Source: Massariosphaeria phaeospora (Eukaryota; Ascomycota; Dothideomycetes; Pleosporales). Taken from it: a DNA stretch of 64,000 nucleotides. The notes under the pieces were generated by a model that saw nothing but the letters and a program-made list of their open reading frames with translations, was not told the DNA's origin and did no database searches. Shown here piece after piece: positions 43,312 through 54,206 of the stretch; positions within the stretch are counted from its first letter, which is position 1; the number at the start of each line of letters is the position of its first letter. Both the position numbers and the translations under genes were made by a program. The DNA is taken from assembly GCA_011032825.1 (NCBI GenBank), contig JAADJZ010000019.1, positions 186,001 through 250,000 of the forward strand, given 5' to 3'.

Positions 43312-45534
43312 TCATGCCTCAGCCGCCCAATACGGCCCACACTTACAGTCCTTCACCTTGACATGCATGACCCCCGTCCTTGCAGCCTCAGACATCCAGC
43401 GGGCCCACTCAGTCTCATGACCGACCCTCAACTCCAATTCCCCCATATCAACTCGTGACTTTTCGGTCTCAACCAGGTGATCCCTCAGCCGCATCGCACA
43501 GTCATTAACGTTAGACGCCCACTTCCAGTTGATCTCCGCCTGGAGTCGCTCCACCTCAGTCCACACCATGCGCTCGATACGCCCTAGCAAGTAAATTGCC
43601 ACATTGCCGGACCACGGGTATTTGAACAGGGCTTTGGCAGATTCTTTCATGCGCTGCGTGTCTTCGGCGCTGGCAAGCGTGCAGGGTAGGTATCGCGGTT
43701 GCGGGTTGTCGAGGACGGCCATGGCGACCGCGTTGGGCGTGGGACGTGAGTTCTTCTTGGATGTTTTGACGCGTTTGGCTTTCTGTTGCCTTTCTTCCTC
43801 TTCTTCTTCGGATGAGTACAAGAATCCGTATCCATCTCGGGGTTTTATGGTCCGTTTGCGCTTCTTGGTGCTTTCTGCTTGGAGCGTAAAGGATGCTATG
43901 CCAGACATGACCGCGTCTTCGAGAAGACCAGAGTCACGCTGGAAGCGAACAGTTGCTTGGACGTTCTGCTCTCTGCCGGTCGCAATGGAAACTCCCAGAG
44001 CTGCCTTCTCTTCTTCACTAAAAGAAAAAGAGAACCGCAGCCGAGTGTCGTCGTCCTGGGATGAACTGTGTTGCTCCAGAGCTGCAGACCCTTCCCTGCC
44101 GTGGACTGGCGGCGAGGACGGAGAGAGTGGGGTTGCAGCCTCTGTATCATGCTGTACGCGCTCTGAAGACTCTGGTGTAGTGTGGGTTCGTTGCTGTAGA
44201 CGCGTAAGTGCTGTGGTCTTTGCGTGGTCGATTCTAGTACGTACAAGTTTTGTATTTGGAGATGAGGCGCTGGATGAAGCAATGGGTACTCCAGCGAACG
44301 AGTTCTGCATCCCTGATATGCTGGTAGCTGCTGCACTCGACAAGCTAGATGAGCCTCCATGTAGCCCTCGAGATGTACTGGCCGTTACTGGATCAAGTGC
44401 CTGGGGATCGTCCGAAACGGATGGGTTCGTCTTCTGCATGACCGAACTGAACATGCCAGCAACGGATGAACTAGATTTCCTGTTTCCAGATGGGGGTGCT
44501 TCATGCCTGGGTAAGAAACCCTGGTTGAGATGAGGCATCGTGTCGGCTGCTGAATCGATTACCGTGCTATCGCTAGACTGACTGCCAGATGGCTTCCCGG
44601 CTGCGTTGCTTTCGGACGCCATGGTGGTGGATACTGAACTTGGCTTGCTGGACGATTCATGGGGCAGCAGTCCCTCCTTTGATAGAAACCTCTTCTGCGA
44701 TGTCTCAGCGGATGTAGAATCCAGCACTTGTTCGTAACTGCGGACTAGACTCACGCTATGAGACATGTTTGCTCGTGCGACGTTCCGCTCTTGAGACATG
44801 CCCGTAGCCGCAAAACCGGACCTATCACCCGAGCGTTCAGCTTGGGTACCAAAAGTGTTTCGATCTTGAAGTTTGCCGCCAGTTTCCGCGCCCTGACCCT
44901 CAGACATGAAAGCCGACACAGGAAGGTCTGCCGCGCGCGCCAGACCGTGCACCAACCTGTCGAACGCGTCCTTGTGAGGCATATTCGCAAACGACAAGCT
45001 CTCTTCCTGAGACATGGCGGCAAGTGTCGCGTCTAGAAATTCACCTGGTTTAGCTTGCACGATGCAAGGGAGCTTGAGCCGGCCGGCGAAAGAGGCAGTG
45101 AACAATGCTAAGCGCTCGTCTTGAGACGTACCATTGAATGTTGCGGTGCGTAGCTCGGGGACTCTGGGTATGCCGCTGGAAGGTAGCTGCTGGTGTGGAG
45201 GGCGAGGTAGGCTGGCGAGTGGTTGTCCGGTTTGCAAGATTTTGCTTGTAATGGCGTCTCGCGCTTCGTTCAGGTAGTCTGCTGCATTCGCCGTGCCTGC
45301 TGGAGCTTTGGGCTGCCGAGCGAAAATATTTTGATTCTGCGGTTCGCTGGAAGATGCTGCATGGCGAGCTGAACCCGCGAGCGGAGATGCTGATCCAGAC
45401 AAGACTGGGGGACTTGCAGGGAGCCCGTCTCGCGATGGATTCGAAGATGCTGGAGCTCCCGGGTTTGGATTTGGATTTGGCGTCCGGGGTGGGGCTTTGG
45501 GCAGAGCCATGAAGGGATTCCCGCCGCGCGACAT
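43312..45534 (-). CDS. Large low-complexity protein, probably nuclear
   Basis: A single exon gives 740 residues. I chose the ATG at 45534 (MSRGGNPFMALPKAPPRTP); an in-frame ATG eight codons upstream (45558) is possible. Residues 1-480 are Ser/Pro/Thr-rich and largely disordered. An acidic/basic block near 575-610 holds KKRKRTIKPRDGYGF, SSEEEEEERQQKAKR and VKTSKK, a likely bipartite nuclear signal. The only compact part is the last 120 residues (ALFKYPWSGNVAIYLLGRIE; WKWASNVNDCAMRLRDHLVE; VKDCKCGPYW). I do not recognise a family. The long antisense frame at 43604-44533 is a shadow. Confidence 0.65.
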   Translation of the reverse strand: MSRGGNPFMALPKAPPRTPNPNPNPGAPASSNPSRDGLPASPPVLSGSASPLAGSARHAASSSEPQNQNIFARQPKAPAGTANAADYLNEARDAITSKILQTGQPLASLPRPPHQQLPSSGIPRVPELRTATFNGTSQDERLALFTASFAGRLKLPCIVQAKPGEFLDATLAAMSQEESLSFANMPHKDAFDRLVHGLARAADLPVSAFMSEGQGAETGGKLQDRNTFGTQAERSGDRSGFAATGMSQERNVARANMSHSVSLVRSYEQVLDSTSAETSQKRFLSKEGLLPHESSSKPSSVSTTMASESNAAGKPSGSQSSDSTVIDSAADTMPHLNQGFLPRHEAPPSGNRKSSSSVAGMFSSVMQKTNPSVSDDPQALDPVTASTSRGLHGGSSSLSSAAATSISGMQNSFAGVPIASSSASSPNTKLVRTRIDHAKTTALTRLQQRTHTTPESSERVQHDTEAATPLSPSSPPVHGREGSAALEQHSSSQDDDTRLRFSFSFSEEEKAALGVSIATGREQNVQATVRFQRDSGLLEDAVMSGIASFTLQAESTKKRKRTIKPRDGYGFLYSSEEEEEERQQKAKRVKTSKKNSRPTPNAVAMAVLDNPQPRYLPCTLASAEDTQRMKESAKALFKYPWSGNVAIYLLGRIERMVWTEVERLQAEINWKWASNVNDCAMRLRDHLVETEKSRVDMGELELRVGHETEWARWMSEAARTGVMHVKVKDCKCGPYWAAEA

Positions 45535-45901
45535 GTTGTACCTAGATGGCTGCAGCACTTAGCGGTCCTTTTTGCGCCTCGCTGGGTTGCGGTGCGATAG
45601 AGTCGAGGTGCGCCGCTCGGAAAGGTGGTTGTTGCGTCGGTAGGTAGGTGGGTAGGGTAGGAAAAACTGTGTACGTGCCTGCCTCGCGGTGTCGCGGTGT
45701 CGCGTTGACGCGCTGGCGAAAGAAATACTGTCGGCCTAGTAACGGAAAGGAAACAGAAACATGGAAACTGGAAGGTAAAGAAAAGTGAAAGAACGAGATT
45801 TTAGAAGATTACGCTTTCACTGAGTCTTATGGTATCAATGCAGGCTGGATACTCCCGGGCCCTTTGCTTCGCGGCAATATTACAGGTACGCCCAGTATCG
45901 C
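45535..45901. other. Intergenic, promoter of the upstream minus-strand gene
   Basis: This is 367 bp between two minus-strand genes. It shows GTAGGTAGGTGGGTAGGG near 45640-45659 and GCGGTGTCGCGGTGTCGCG near 45687-45705. It probably contains the promoter of the gene starting at 45534 and the terminator of RFC3. Confidence 0.45.
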
Positions 45902-47180
45902 TTACTGCTTTCCTTTGCCCAGTAGCTCTACACCAGTCCTCACTATTCCGATAGCTGCGCCCGTCTGGATCGCTTCACTGCCACCACCGCTTAACCGGTA
46001 CTCAATATCCGCCAGCCCAGACATCCAAGTCACCATAGACTGGCCCGGCACGTCGTGCTTTATTAGCTCTTCACTGAGCGAGGTCAAGATGTCCGCCAGC
46101 GCCAGTCCCTTCATAGCCTTGATATTATTGATCGTCCTCAGACACTGCGTGATATCTGAAGTTGTCATCAGCATGTTCAAGATGAACTGGATATCCTCTG
46201 GATGCGGCGCTGCTATGCAGTCGTAGATTGTAGTCTGCGTAATCTGGTCCCGTACTATGGTGCTCGGGTCTGGTGTTGGCTGTCCTGCTGGTCGAAGCGG
46301 CGTGCTTGAGGCGTGGCAGGCTTGCAGCACGTTCAGCGCCCGCCGCATGTCGCCTTTGCTTAGTGTGACGAGCGAATCCGCGGCTTCCGATGTGATGTTG
46401 ACTTTCTCCTCCTCTATAACCTTATCCACCAGATTTCTGATATCGACATCTTTGAGCGGGGAGAATCGAAATCGGGTACATCGAGAAAGTAGAGCAGGCG
46501 ACAGCTTGTGTGTGTAGTTGGCGATAATGCAGAAGCGTGTGTTCGCGGTGTATTTCTCCATGATCCTTCGGAGTGCCATTTGTGCTGTGGCGGTCATAGC
46601 ATCGGCCTCGTCCAGGATGATCAGCTTGAAGGTGGCGAGCGTCGACGACTCTCCAGGTTTTGGTGCGGCGGAGAAGATCTGTTTTGTGCTACTGAAGGTC
46701 TTGATCTGTTCTCTTACTACGTCGATACCTCTGTCGTCCGACGCATTCAGCTCCAGCACCATCTGCCTCATATTCCGATTTCCATATATGCGTCGTGCAA
46801 GCGCGAGGACCGTAGACGTCTTTCCAGTTCCAGGTGGGCCGTAGAGAAGAAGATGGGGCAATCGCTGAAACATATTAGGGCCTTGCAGCAGACTGAAACG
46901 AACTGCCCTACATTTGAATCCACAAATTTATTGATCGTAGCTATTATGTCCTTGTGGCCCTCGACATCGTCAAGTGTGTTCGGACGGTACTTTTCCACCC
47001 TGCAATTGCTTAGCAGTTAAATTTGGGGGTGAAGGAGCACACGTACCAGGGTAGAGAGTCTTCAGCTTCAACTGGCAGATTGGCAGCACTCCTCTTGCCC
47101 TTCTTCGCAGCCCCGCCGAACGTGATAGAGGTGTCTGCAACAGGCGCATCCACATCCATATCATCTTCGTAGTCGGACAT
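45902..47180 (-). CDS. rfc3: Replication factor C subunit 3
   Basis: Three exons, complement(47047..47180, 46912..46999, 45902..46864), give 394 residues. Introns are GTACGT...TTGCAG (47 nt) and GTAGGG...TTTCAG (47 nt). The motif order is that of RFC small subunits: LPWVEKYRPNTLDDVEGHKD, then LLLYGPPGTGKTS (Walker A), LDEADAM (Walker B), the sensor NYTHKLSPALLSRCTRFRF containing the SRC arginine finger, and GDMRRALNVLQA (sensor 2). The C-terminal collar domain is complete. The sequence matches the Rfc3 (human RFC5) branch. It loads PCNA onto primed DNA as part of the RFC pentamer and takes part in checkpoint clamp loading. The N-terminus has a short acidic extension (MSDYEDDMDVD). The gene is divergent from ARPC3 with only 307 bp between. 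Confidence 0.95.
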
Positions 47181-47487
47181 CTTGGCTACTGGGTGACGAG
47201 ACTGTCCCAATGTACACAGTTGCAGTAAATCTAAATGCACTAGGTTGGGCAGGACGATTGGAGTTTCCGAAGTGCGATGGGAAGAAAGTTAGCAGGCTGA
47301 TGAGGTTGACGCGCCGCGCTCGTGGACGCGTTGATTGGATTCATTTAGGCAAAGCGTGGTGCTGACTAACACCCCGCTTCAGCCCTACGAGCCCACCTCT
47401 CGCTCGTCAAGTTGCGCCATCAAGTCCGCCGACTTGCACGCATTCTCCGCATAACATTCGAGGTGAGCGGACAAGCCTAATCGCAAG
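47181..47487. promoter_or_regulatory. Shared promoter, rfc3 and Arp2/3 subunit
   Basis: These 307 bp separate two divergent start codons, so both promoters must lie here. No TATA box is obvious. A GACGCGC-type site near 47308-47316 (TTGACGCGCC) resembles the MluI cell-cycle box used for replication genes; one site is weak evidence. Confidence 0.4.
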
Positions 47488-48275
47488 ATGCCTGTAAGTT
47501 TATCGGCTGTACCTTCGCTATCATAAAGCTTCATGATTGCCTAACATGCAACTAACCCGCGCCCAGGCCTACCACTCCGTCTTCCTCGACGAGCCAAACC
47601 AACAAGTAATCGGTACATTCCCCCCACCCAAGCCCCGAACTCATATTTTGAACTACAAACTCACACCTCAACCAGGCAACTTCGCCCTCCTCCCCCTCCG
47701 CACACGAACCCGCGGACCCGCCCAACAACTCCCCGCCCTCCCCTCCGACCTCACCGACCTCACCATCGACGCCTCCCACGAGTCCTACGACCCGCTCGAC
47801 GAGATCCTCTCGCTCTTCCGCGCCAACACCTTCTTCCGCAACTTCGAGATCAAGGGGCCTGCCGACCGCGTGCTCATCTATGGCATTCTGTTCGTGAGCG
47901 AGGTGTTGACGAAGGTGAAGCCAGCGATGAACAGGAGAGAGGCAGAGAAGGTGGGTTGGTCATGTCCCAAAGGGGTGGTCAGGGTTGTCAATATGAAGAT
48001 CATGCTAATGAGAACTCTGGTCTGGGTAGGCTGTGATGAACATCGCTCTGGACACCAACTTCGCGATCCCCGGCGACGCCGGATTCCCGCTGAACCAGGC
48101 GTTCGAGGCCCCGCCAGATAGAAACGCGGCGGAGACACTACGGCAGTATCTGCGGCAGATGCGCGAAGAGCTGGCAGTGCGGCTGCTGAACCGGGTATAC
48201 AGCGACGGGACAAACACGCCGAGCAAGTGGTGGTTAAGCTTCACGAAGAGGAAGTTCATGGGCAAGGCGCTGTAG
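47488..48275 (+). CDS. arc18: Arp2/3 complex subunit 3 (ARPC3, p21)
   Basis: Four exons, 47488..47493, 47567..47612, 47676..47950 and 48030..48275, give 190 residues. The first coding exon is only six bases (ATGCCT); the reading MPAYHSVFLDEPNQQVIG is only obtained by splicing. Signature parts are NFALLPLRTRTRGPA, DEILSLFRANTFFRNFEIKG, DRVLIYGILFVSEVL, then AVMNIALDTNFAIPGDAGFP and WWLSFTKRKFMGKAL at the end. These match ARPC3 along its whole length (about 180-190 residues). The protein helps the Arp2/3 complex nucleate branched actin for endocytosis. It converges on TRM6 with 180 bp between stop codons. Confidence 0.93.
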
Positions 48276-48455
48276 GGTTGGAGTTTGCGGCTTAGAAGAA
48301 TTCTCAACCTAAAATTTTCCGATGAATTTTATGACATGAATTGGCTGCTTCGGGAAAATAAAGATGATTGAGAAGGTGCAATGGAGCTGGTGTGCAGCAA
48401 CTTTTGACGAGTATATCATTTCTAGGTTTGCACTTTTGCACTTGAGCGTGGTGCA

Positions 48456-50413
48456 TCATTCTGGAGCCGCAGTCTCAGCGGTGGCGGCGGTCTTCCTCCT
48501 TTTCCCTCTTTGATGACCCCTAGCCTCGACCTTCCCCTCGAACGGTAGCACCCTAGTCGCAGTGAACAAATAGCCCTCAGCACCCCCTCGACTAGTCATC
48601 ACAGGATGCGTCCGTCCAGGCAACACCTGCCACTGTCTCGCCCTTGCAGTCTGCAACGACGGCGCCAGCAGCAACGTCGGATTCACGGGGAAATCATCGT
48701 CTTCATCCCCCGCGTCCGTTGAAGCCGCATACATGTCATCCGCATGATCTCTCTCTCTCTTCACTTTGGAACTCCCGTTGTTACTCCGGTTGTTCTGAGA
48801 GTCGAACTGCCGCGCGACATAGGCCGTGCGCCGCTCCTTGCTGTAGTAATCACACAGCTCGACCAGCGGCTCCGCATTCGGACTGTACACGACGACCCTG
48901 CCCCCGCCGCGCACCAGCGGCACCAACTCCTTCAGAATGGTCTTCGGCTCCATGGTACTCGCCACGACGAGCCCGTCGAACCCGCCGCGCCTCGTCTCCT
49001 CGACAAGCCGCGTAGTTCGCTCCCACCGCCGCCGCTTTTTGTAGTAGTTGCCGCGCTTGGAGCTCTTCATGCCGGCGAGCATTTCGTCGGTGAGCGCTTC
49101 GGGTTCGGAGTACGAGGGGTCGTCTTCGGGAGATAGGAGTTGTAGCCAGGAGAGCGATTTGAGGTGTTTGTAGAGAGGGTGAGAAGTGGTTGGGGCGCCC
49201 GTATCGAAGGAGAAGTACTTTAGGTAGGAGAGGTTGGGTTGGTTGTTCGGGTGCAGGATGGTGAGGGTGTTGGTTGTGGCGCTCATTTGGGGGATGTGTG
49301 GGCGTGGGGGTCGTCGTGGGCGGGGTTGAGGATCTGAGGGGGCGTCGATTGCGGTGTGTTGTTGCTGTGGCTGGGTAGTTGATTCTCCTTCAGGTTCTGG
49401 TTCGGCCATAACGGTGTCGCCATTTTCTTCAAGGTTTGTACTTGTTGTTGTGCCGTTGGTAGTCTGTATTGGCTCGCCTCCCTCCTTAGCACCTGCATCT
49501 TTCTCTTCTGCGGTCAGATTTTGGTCATCGTCTTCATCGGGATATAGTATGCCCATCTTCTCTGCGAGTGCTGTAGTTACCAGCCCTCCGGTGTCGTCCA
49601 CAACCAGCCATCTTGCGCCTCCTATCTGGCTAAGTCCATCCTCGGCCGTCAGGACTCGACTTGCTCCACCGTGATGCACGTTTGCCCAACTGCATATAAG
49701 CCCCAGCGATTCCTCTCTTAGCTCCATAACCCTATGCGACTCTCGCTCCGTGATGTACTCTGTGAGCATTCCGACGTCCATTGGCAGAACCGTAAATCTC
49801 TTTAGGTATTTCCTTGATTTTCGCAGAGTGTACTTTGCTAGCGAGAAAGACGTCTTCTCTTCGATTGCCTCATGCGATCCCATGATCTTTGCAATTATCT
49901 CCTTGCCAGAGCCCGCGCCAGCCTTCTTCAGCTCCTCAATCTCTGCCATGGACAGTTTCTGCCGCGACGGGTCGTCCACCGTCAGGCGGTTGTTCCGCAT
50001 TATGACTTCTCCATTTTCGCCCACGATATCGAATTCGGGCCCGCCCTCGGCAGGTTCGTCGCTCGCTTCAGCTGTCGGCGCATGGCCATTGCCTAGAACC
50101 TCCACGTGTAGCTCTGAGGCAGGCACGACTCGCAGCTCTGTCCGCGACTTGCCGTCCTCTTTATCCAGGAGCTCGAAGGTGAGGTAATATGGCCGTCCTA
50201 ATAACAGGTTCGACGAGAAGGTCCCATATTTGCCAAGGTTGATAGTTCTACTCTGCGGTTAGATTCGGGGCGCGAACTGTGTGTAGTGATCAGGGCGGGC
50301 AACGCTCACTGCAGCTATCTGACGTACGTATTCGGAGTGATTTCGATGACCTTGCTAATGCCGGAGGGCAGTCGGAGGGCGACATGGCTGTTGGGCCGTA
50401 TGGTGGAGTGCAT
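48456..50413 (-). CDS. trm6: tRNA m1A58 methyltransferase non-catalytic subunit
   Basis: Two exons, complement(50328..50413, 48456..50250), give 626 residues. The intron (GTACGT...GCAGAG) joins in phase 2. The N-terminus MHSTIRPNSHVALRLPSGISK, then RTINLGKYGTFSSNLLLGRP, is typical of Trm6/Gcd10. The motifs KLSMAEIEELKK, ELREESLGLICSWANVHH and LVVDDTGGLVTTALAEKMG (degenerate SAM-fold part), and near the end LAPSLQTARARQWQVLPGRTHP followed by GGAEGYLFTATRVLP, agree with the family. Together with Trm61 it forms 1-methyladenosine at position 58 of tRNAs, including initiator tRNA, in the nucleus. A disordered insert (about 255-320) and a Lys/Arg-rich tail are usual in fungi. It is divergent from the MINDY gene. 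Confidence 0.92.
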
Positions 50414-50924
50414 TGCGCGGCCTTGTGAACCGTTCGTCCGACGCTACAATTCCACGCACCGCCCCTTTACTCCGTATTTCATTTGCAGATCACGACGACA
50501 CGGCGGAGTGTGCGGCGAACTGAGGCGGATCTCCGGCTCCGAGTGGTGCGCAAAGGTGAAGCTTCGGCGATGCAGCACAAGACCGATTCCCGATTCCCCA
50601 CCTAAAATTGTTGGTGTGGCGCTGCACCGCCACTTCCGGGTGGCTGGGCGCAAGGGCGTTCGTCATCGGTGTCGGTTGCTCGCAGCCTGCAGGTCCCCTC
50701 ACCCAACACGGAGAGGCCGCGTATACGGCACATGCTCGCTGCGGCACGCTACTACACCCACCAATTCACTGCTGCCGAACGCGTGAGCCCCGTACGCGCA
50801 TTCTTCCAGGGTTTCGATATCTCTTCTATTCAAACCCACCCACTGCCCAGCCCGGCATCCACTAGACACAGCGGCGTCCAAGGCTTCCATCACACGCCGT
50901 CAACCTCAACAGCACACCCTCATC
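50414..50924. promoter_or_regulatory. Shared promoter, trm6 and MINDY gene
   Basis: This is 511 bp between divergent start codons. It contains several CACCGCC/GGCGGTG stretches and the C/A-rich leader of the plus-strand gene (CAACCTCAACAGCACACC). No TATA box is evident. Confidence 0.45.
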
Positions 50925-53831
50925 ATGGTGCTCCGGAAACCCGATCCCCAGGAGAATCTTGTCCCTGCGCCGCTCTCGCACGCGAACCCTCCGTATCCAT
51001 TGTCGCCCGCCGATGAGCACGCACCGACTCTACCCTTGTCTACACACCAGCAAGAGGCCTACTCAGCAGATCTCAACGAATCGCCGGCGTTCAACTTCAA
51101 ACCGCTTGTCGACGGCAACGCAATAAAGACGCACGACGGTGACAGCGGCTCCGACTACAGTGACGATGACTGGGATCGGTCAGATGACGGAAGCCCTCCA
51201 GAAGAATTGCCGGGTGCGCTGAAGATCGGAGCGGGGATGACCGCGCCTGCTGCAACCCAAGATGGACTGCCAGATGCGCTGAGGGCCGGCCCGCCCGCGG
51301 GGATAGACATCAGGAAGCCGGTGGAACCTATTGTACCAGAACCCACCGGAATGAGCGCGTCATCATATGGCACGGCAAGCAATGCGTCCGGAAGCTCTGT
51401 ACCACTCCAGACGAACAACCCATATCTCCGCATGCAACCTACCGGCCAGAGCGGTTTTGGTGACGAGAGCAGCCAGCAAGCATGGGGAGATGCGCCCTCG
51501 CAAGCCCAACAGTACAGCCAGCTCGCGGAACTGCCCTCGTTCAACACACCAGACACTCCGACGAACCATATGGCGAATCTGGACCTGGACAGCAATATAC
51601 CTCCACATGAGGGTCTCGGATCTTTTGGCCAACCGCCTGTTATCGCCGTAGAGTCCCCGACCCCTTCATCAGCCCGTCCCGGGCCACGCGACGCACTTCC
51701 GATGATTGATCAAGAGTATGCGTCGACGTCCATAAACCCATACGCTACGCAGCAATCTGAGCCCAGTACAACCCCATTCAGGCCTGAGAATCATGACACA
51801 AACACGCCCGAAACGTGGAACACGGGCATAGATGCATCTTCTTTAGATGCTTTTTCGAAAAAATACGAAGAACCCGATCAGAGCCACAAACAAGTGCATC
51901 CTCAGCAAATCTGGCAAGATCAGGACGTTTGGAACCAGGCTGATGGACACAGTATGCAGAATGAGGCCGCTTCCGCTCCAACTGCTACGTCAGGGGCAGA
52001 TTCCGTGCAAAATCATAACGGCAATTTCAATCAAGCAGAGCAAGTACCGAAGTACACTCCTCCCACAACAGCTTTCTTTGAGGAAGAGCACGCCCCAGCA
52101 CTGCCACCCAGACGAGCGCAAGAAGAGCAGCCTCCCCCAATGCCACCCAGGCCTGTTAATGACGAGCTTGGTAATTCGTCGCTGGCTGGTGTAGGATCCT
52201 CCACTACTGCTAGGAGCGGGCAGACGAAAGAGCACTACCAGATCAAGCATATCAGATGGCACGATGTTAACAAGCCCGGCATTCGGACTTCGCCCATTCT
52301 AACGCAGAATCTGAACGGTCCTTGTCCACTGTTAGCCCTTGTCAATGCACTCGTACTTTCTACGCCTCCGGGGGTTGAGACAGCGCTCGTCGAGTGCCTC
52401 CGAACCCGAGAGCAGATCAGTCTCAGCTTTCTTTTAGAGGCTGTTTTTGATGAGCTGATGTCCGGACGACGCGGTGGAGCCGCCCAGGAATTGCCTGACG
52501 TGAGCGACTTATACAAATTTCTCTCCGCTCTACACACCGGCTTGAACATAAATCCCATGTTTGTTAATGACGCCGACTCGACCGACGGGACATCGACTCT
52601 CGGCCCTTCGACTTCTGTGCGACCCGGTGGTTTTGAGAATACATCGGACATGCAATTGTATCGCACGTTCAATATCCCTTTGGTGCACGGTTGGCTTCCC
52701 CAACCTAGTTCCGAAGCGCATGTTGCATTCCAGCGCATAGCGAAGACTTATGAGTCCTCTCAGTATGTGCAGTTTCAAGAGGAGGAGCTTGATGCCAAGC
52801 TGCAGACCGGCGAGGCCTTGACTCTGGAAGAGCAACAAATGTTCACGGACATCCATGCGATCAAAGAATTTCTCGATCGTTGGCCAACCCAGTTAACCGA
52901 GTACGGACTCAAAACTATCCAGGAAAGCATCCAACCCGGGCAAGTCGCGATCTTGTTCAGGAATGATCACTTCTCTACACTCTTCAAGGATCCTAGGACC
53001 CACAGCTTGGTCACGCTGGTCACGGACCAAGGCTACTCTAGCCATGATGAGATTGTGTGGGAGTCACTTGTGGACGTGAACGGACAAGGGAGTGAGCTCT
53101 ATTCGGGCGATTTCCGTCCAGTCGGTAATCATAGCTCGCCTCCACGACCACAACATCAGCAGCCTGTTCAGAGCCTTCTTGACGTCGGTAACGATCAGGG
53201 CTGGACCACCGTTCAATCGCGACGTGGCAACCAAGAATCTTCGTCTTCGCATGCAAGCCACGCCCAGAACGCTGAAATGGCCTCGTCCACTTCTGAGATA
53301 AATCAAGCCGAACAGGAAGACCATGATCTAGCTTTGGCACTCCAACTTCAAGAGGAGGAGGAAGATCGACATCGCCGTTCGGTGGAGGAACGTCGGCGAC
53401 GGGAGAACCAACTGTCCGAGAGCGCCATTTCTTCGCAGGCACAATCGCGTCCTGCCAATCAACGCACCGCACGAGCAGGAGAGAACCCTCCTTTGATTCC
53501 ACCCCGCCGGAACAATGTTCAGACGCACAGACCAAACAACGAGCCTGCGCCTCCCCCAACTTATGAGGAGGCATCTACGAACCCTCCTTACCATCCGCCC
53601 CAAGGACATCCAGCAAGTGCCACGGCACCGCTTCAGCCACCGAGTGGTGCATTTCCTCCTAATAATCAAGGTCCACCGTCCGTTCCCGGTCCCCAGGGAC
53701 GAAGGCCTATGGGAATGCAACAACCCGGAATGCACCCCGGAGGGTCGAATCGACTTGGACGAAGGCCAAATAATGGCCCAGTGCCAGCTTATTCTCAGGC
53801 CCAGGAGCGGGACAAGTGTGTAGTGATGTGA
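50925..53831 (+). CDS. MINDY-family deubiquitinase with C-terminal CaaX
   Basis: A single exon gives 968 residues. Residues 1-430 are disordered. The catalytic domain (about 435-725) starts YQIKHIRWHDV and has QNLNGPCPLLALVNAL with nucleophile Cys467. It continues with FLLEAVFDELMS, DLYKFLSALHTGLNINPMF, IPLVHGWLPQP, then AILFRNDHFSTLFK with His682 and LVTLVTDQGY. These are the MINDY-1/2 (FAM63) motifs; the enzymes trim Lys48-linked ubiquitin chains. Near 795-812 EQEDHDLALALQLQEEEED matches a ubiquitin-interacting motif. The Pro/Gln-rich tail ends RDKCVVM, a CaaX box (Cys965), so the protein may be farnesylated and membrane-attached. No intron was needed and the frame is open throughout. Yeast Miy1 is the nearest studied fungal relative. 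Confidence 0.9.
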   Translation: MVLRKPDPQENLVPAPLSHANPPYPLSPADEHAPTLPLSTHQQEAYSADLNESPAFNFKPLVDGNAIKTHDGDSGSDYSDDDWDRSDDGSPPEELPGALKIGAGMTAPAATQDGLPDALRAGPPAGIDIRKPVEPIVPEPTGMSASSYGTASNASGSSVPLQTNNPYLRMQPTGQSGFGDESSQQAWGDAPSQAQQYSQLAELPSFNTPDTPTNHMANLDLDSNIPPHEGLGSFGQPPVIAVESPTPSSARPGPRDALPMIDQEYASTSINPYATQQSEPSTTPFRPENHDTNTPETWNTGIDASSLDAFSKKYEEPDQSHKQVHPQQIWQDQDVWNQADGHSMQNEAASAPTATSGADSVQNHNGNFNQAEQVPKYTPPTTAFFEEEHAPALPPRRAQEEQPPPMPPRPVNDELGNSSLAGVGSSTTARSGQTKEHYQIKHIRWHDVNKPGIRTSPILTQNLNGPCPLLALVNALVLSTPPGVETALVECLRTREQISLSFLLEAVFDELMSGRRGGAAQELPDVSDLYKFLSALHTGLNINPMFVNDADSTDGTSTLGPSTSVRPGGFENTSDMQLYRTFNIPLVHGWLPQPSSEAHVAFQRIAKTYESSQYVQFQEEELDAKLQTGEALTLEEQQMFTDIHAIKEFLDRWPTQLTEYGLKTIQESIQPGQVAILFRNDHFSTLFKDPRTHSLVTLVTDQGYSSHDEIVWESLVDVNGQGSELYSGDFRPVGNHSSPPRPQHQQPVQSLLDVGNDQGWTTVQSRRGNQESSSSHASHAQNAEMASSTSEINQAEQEDHDLALALQLQEEEEDRHRRSVEERRRRENQLSESAISSQAQSRPANQRTARAGENPPLIPPRRNNVQTHRPNNEPAPPPTYEEASTNPPYHPPQGHPASATAPLQPPSGAFPPNNQGPPSVPGPQGRRPMGMQQPGMHPGGSNRLGRRPNNGPVPAYSQAQERDKCVVM

Positions 53832-54206
53832 AATCTCATAGAACCGTATGGTTTTGTCCGTGAAAGCGTCCAAGGCGTTGGAGCAAACTAGTTGCTCCGG
53901 TTTGGACGCCATTGTTTATACCCATATTTCATTATTTTACCTTATTGGGCTATCTCGCGGAGTTAATTGGAACACGTAGTACGAAGAGAGGTTTTTGTAG
54001 GATAGATTTGTATCATTTTCTCAATCTGAGTCTTGTTGTCTGTTGGCATCTCTCGCTCACTTTTGTAACTGTCATCCTCCTCTAAGACCTGAAGTGCGTG
54101 AGGTGAAGTACGTGAAGCCCATACAGACGCCATCTCTAAGCAGACCAGCTCAGCTCAGCTGCTCACAACAACAAAACCCGTCTACCGCTAGTGCCCACCA
54201 ATCCAC
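53832..54206. other. Convergent intergenic region
   Basis: This is 375 bp between the MINDY gene and a small minus-strand gene. It has an AT-rich 3' flank after the stop (CATTATTTTACCTTATTGGG near 53931-53950) and a CAGCTCAGCTCAGCTGCTC run near 54147-54166. No gene is seen. Confidence 0.5.

Noticed and set aside
43604..44533. 309-codon plus-strand ORF
   Set aside because: Antisense shadow of the Ser-rich 740-residue gene; its Ser/Cys/Val-rich composition mirrors that gene's codons.
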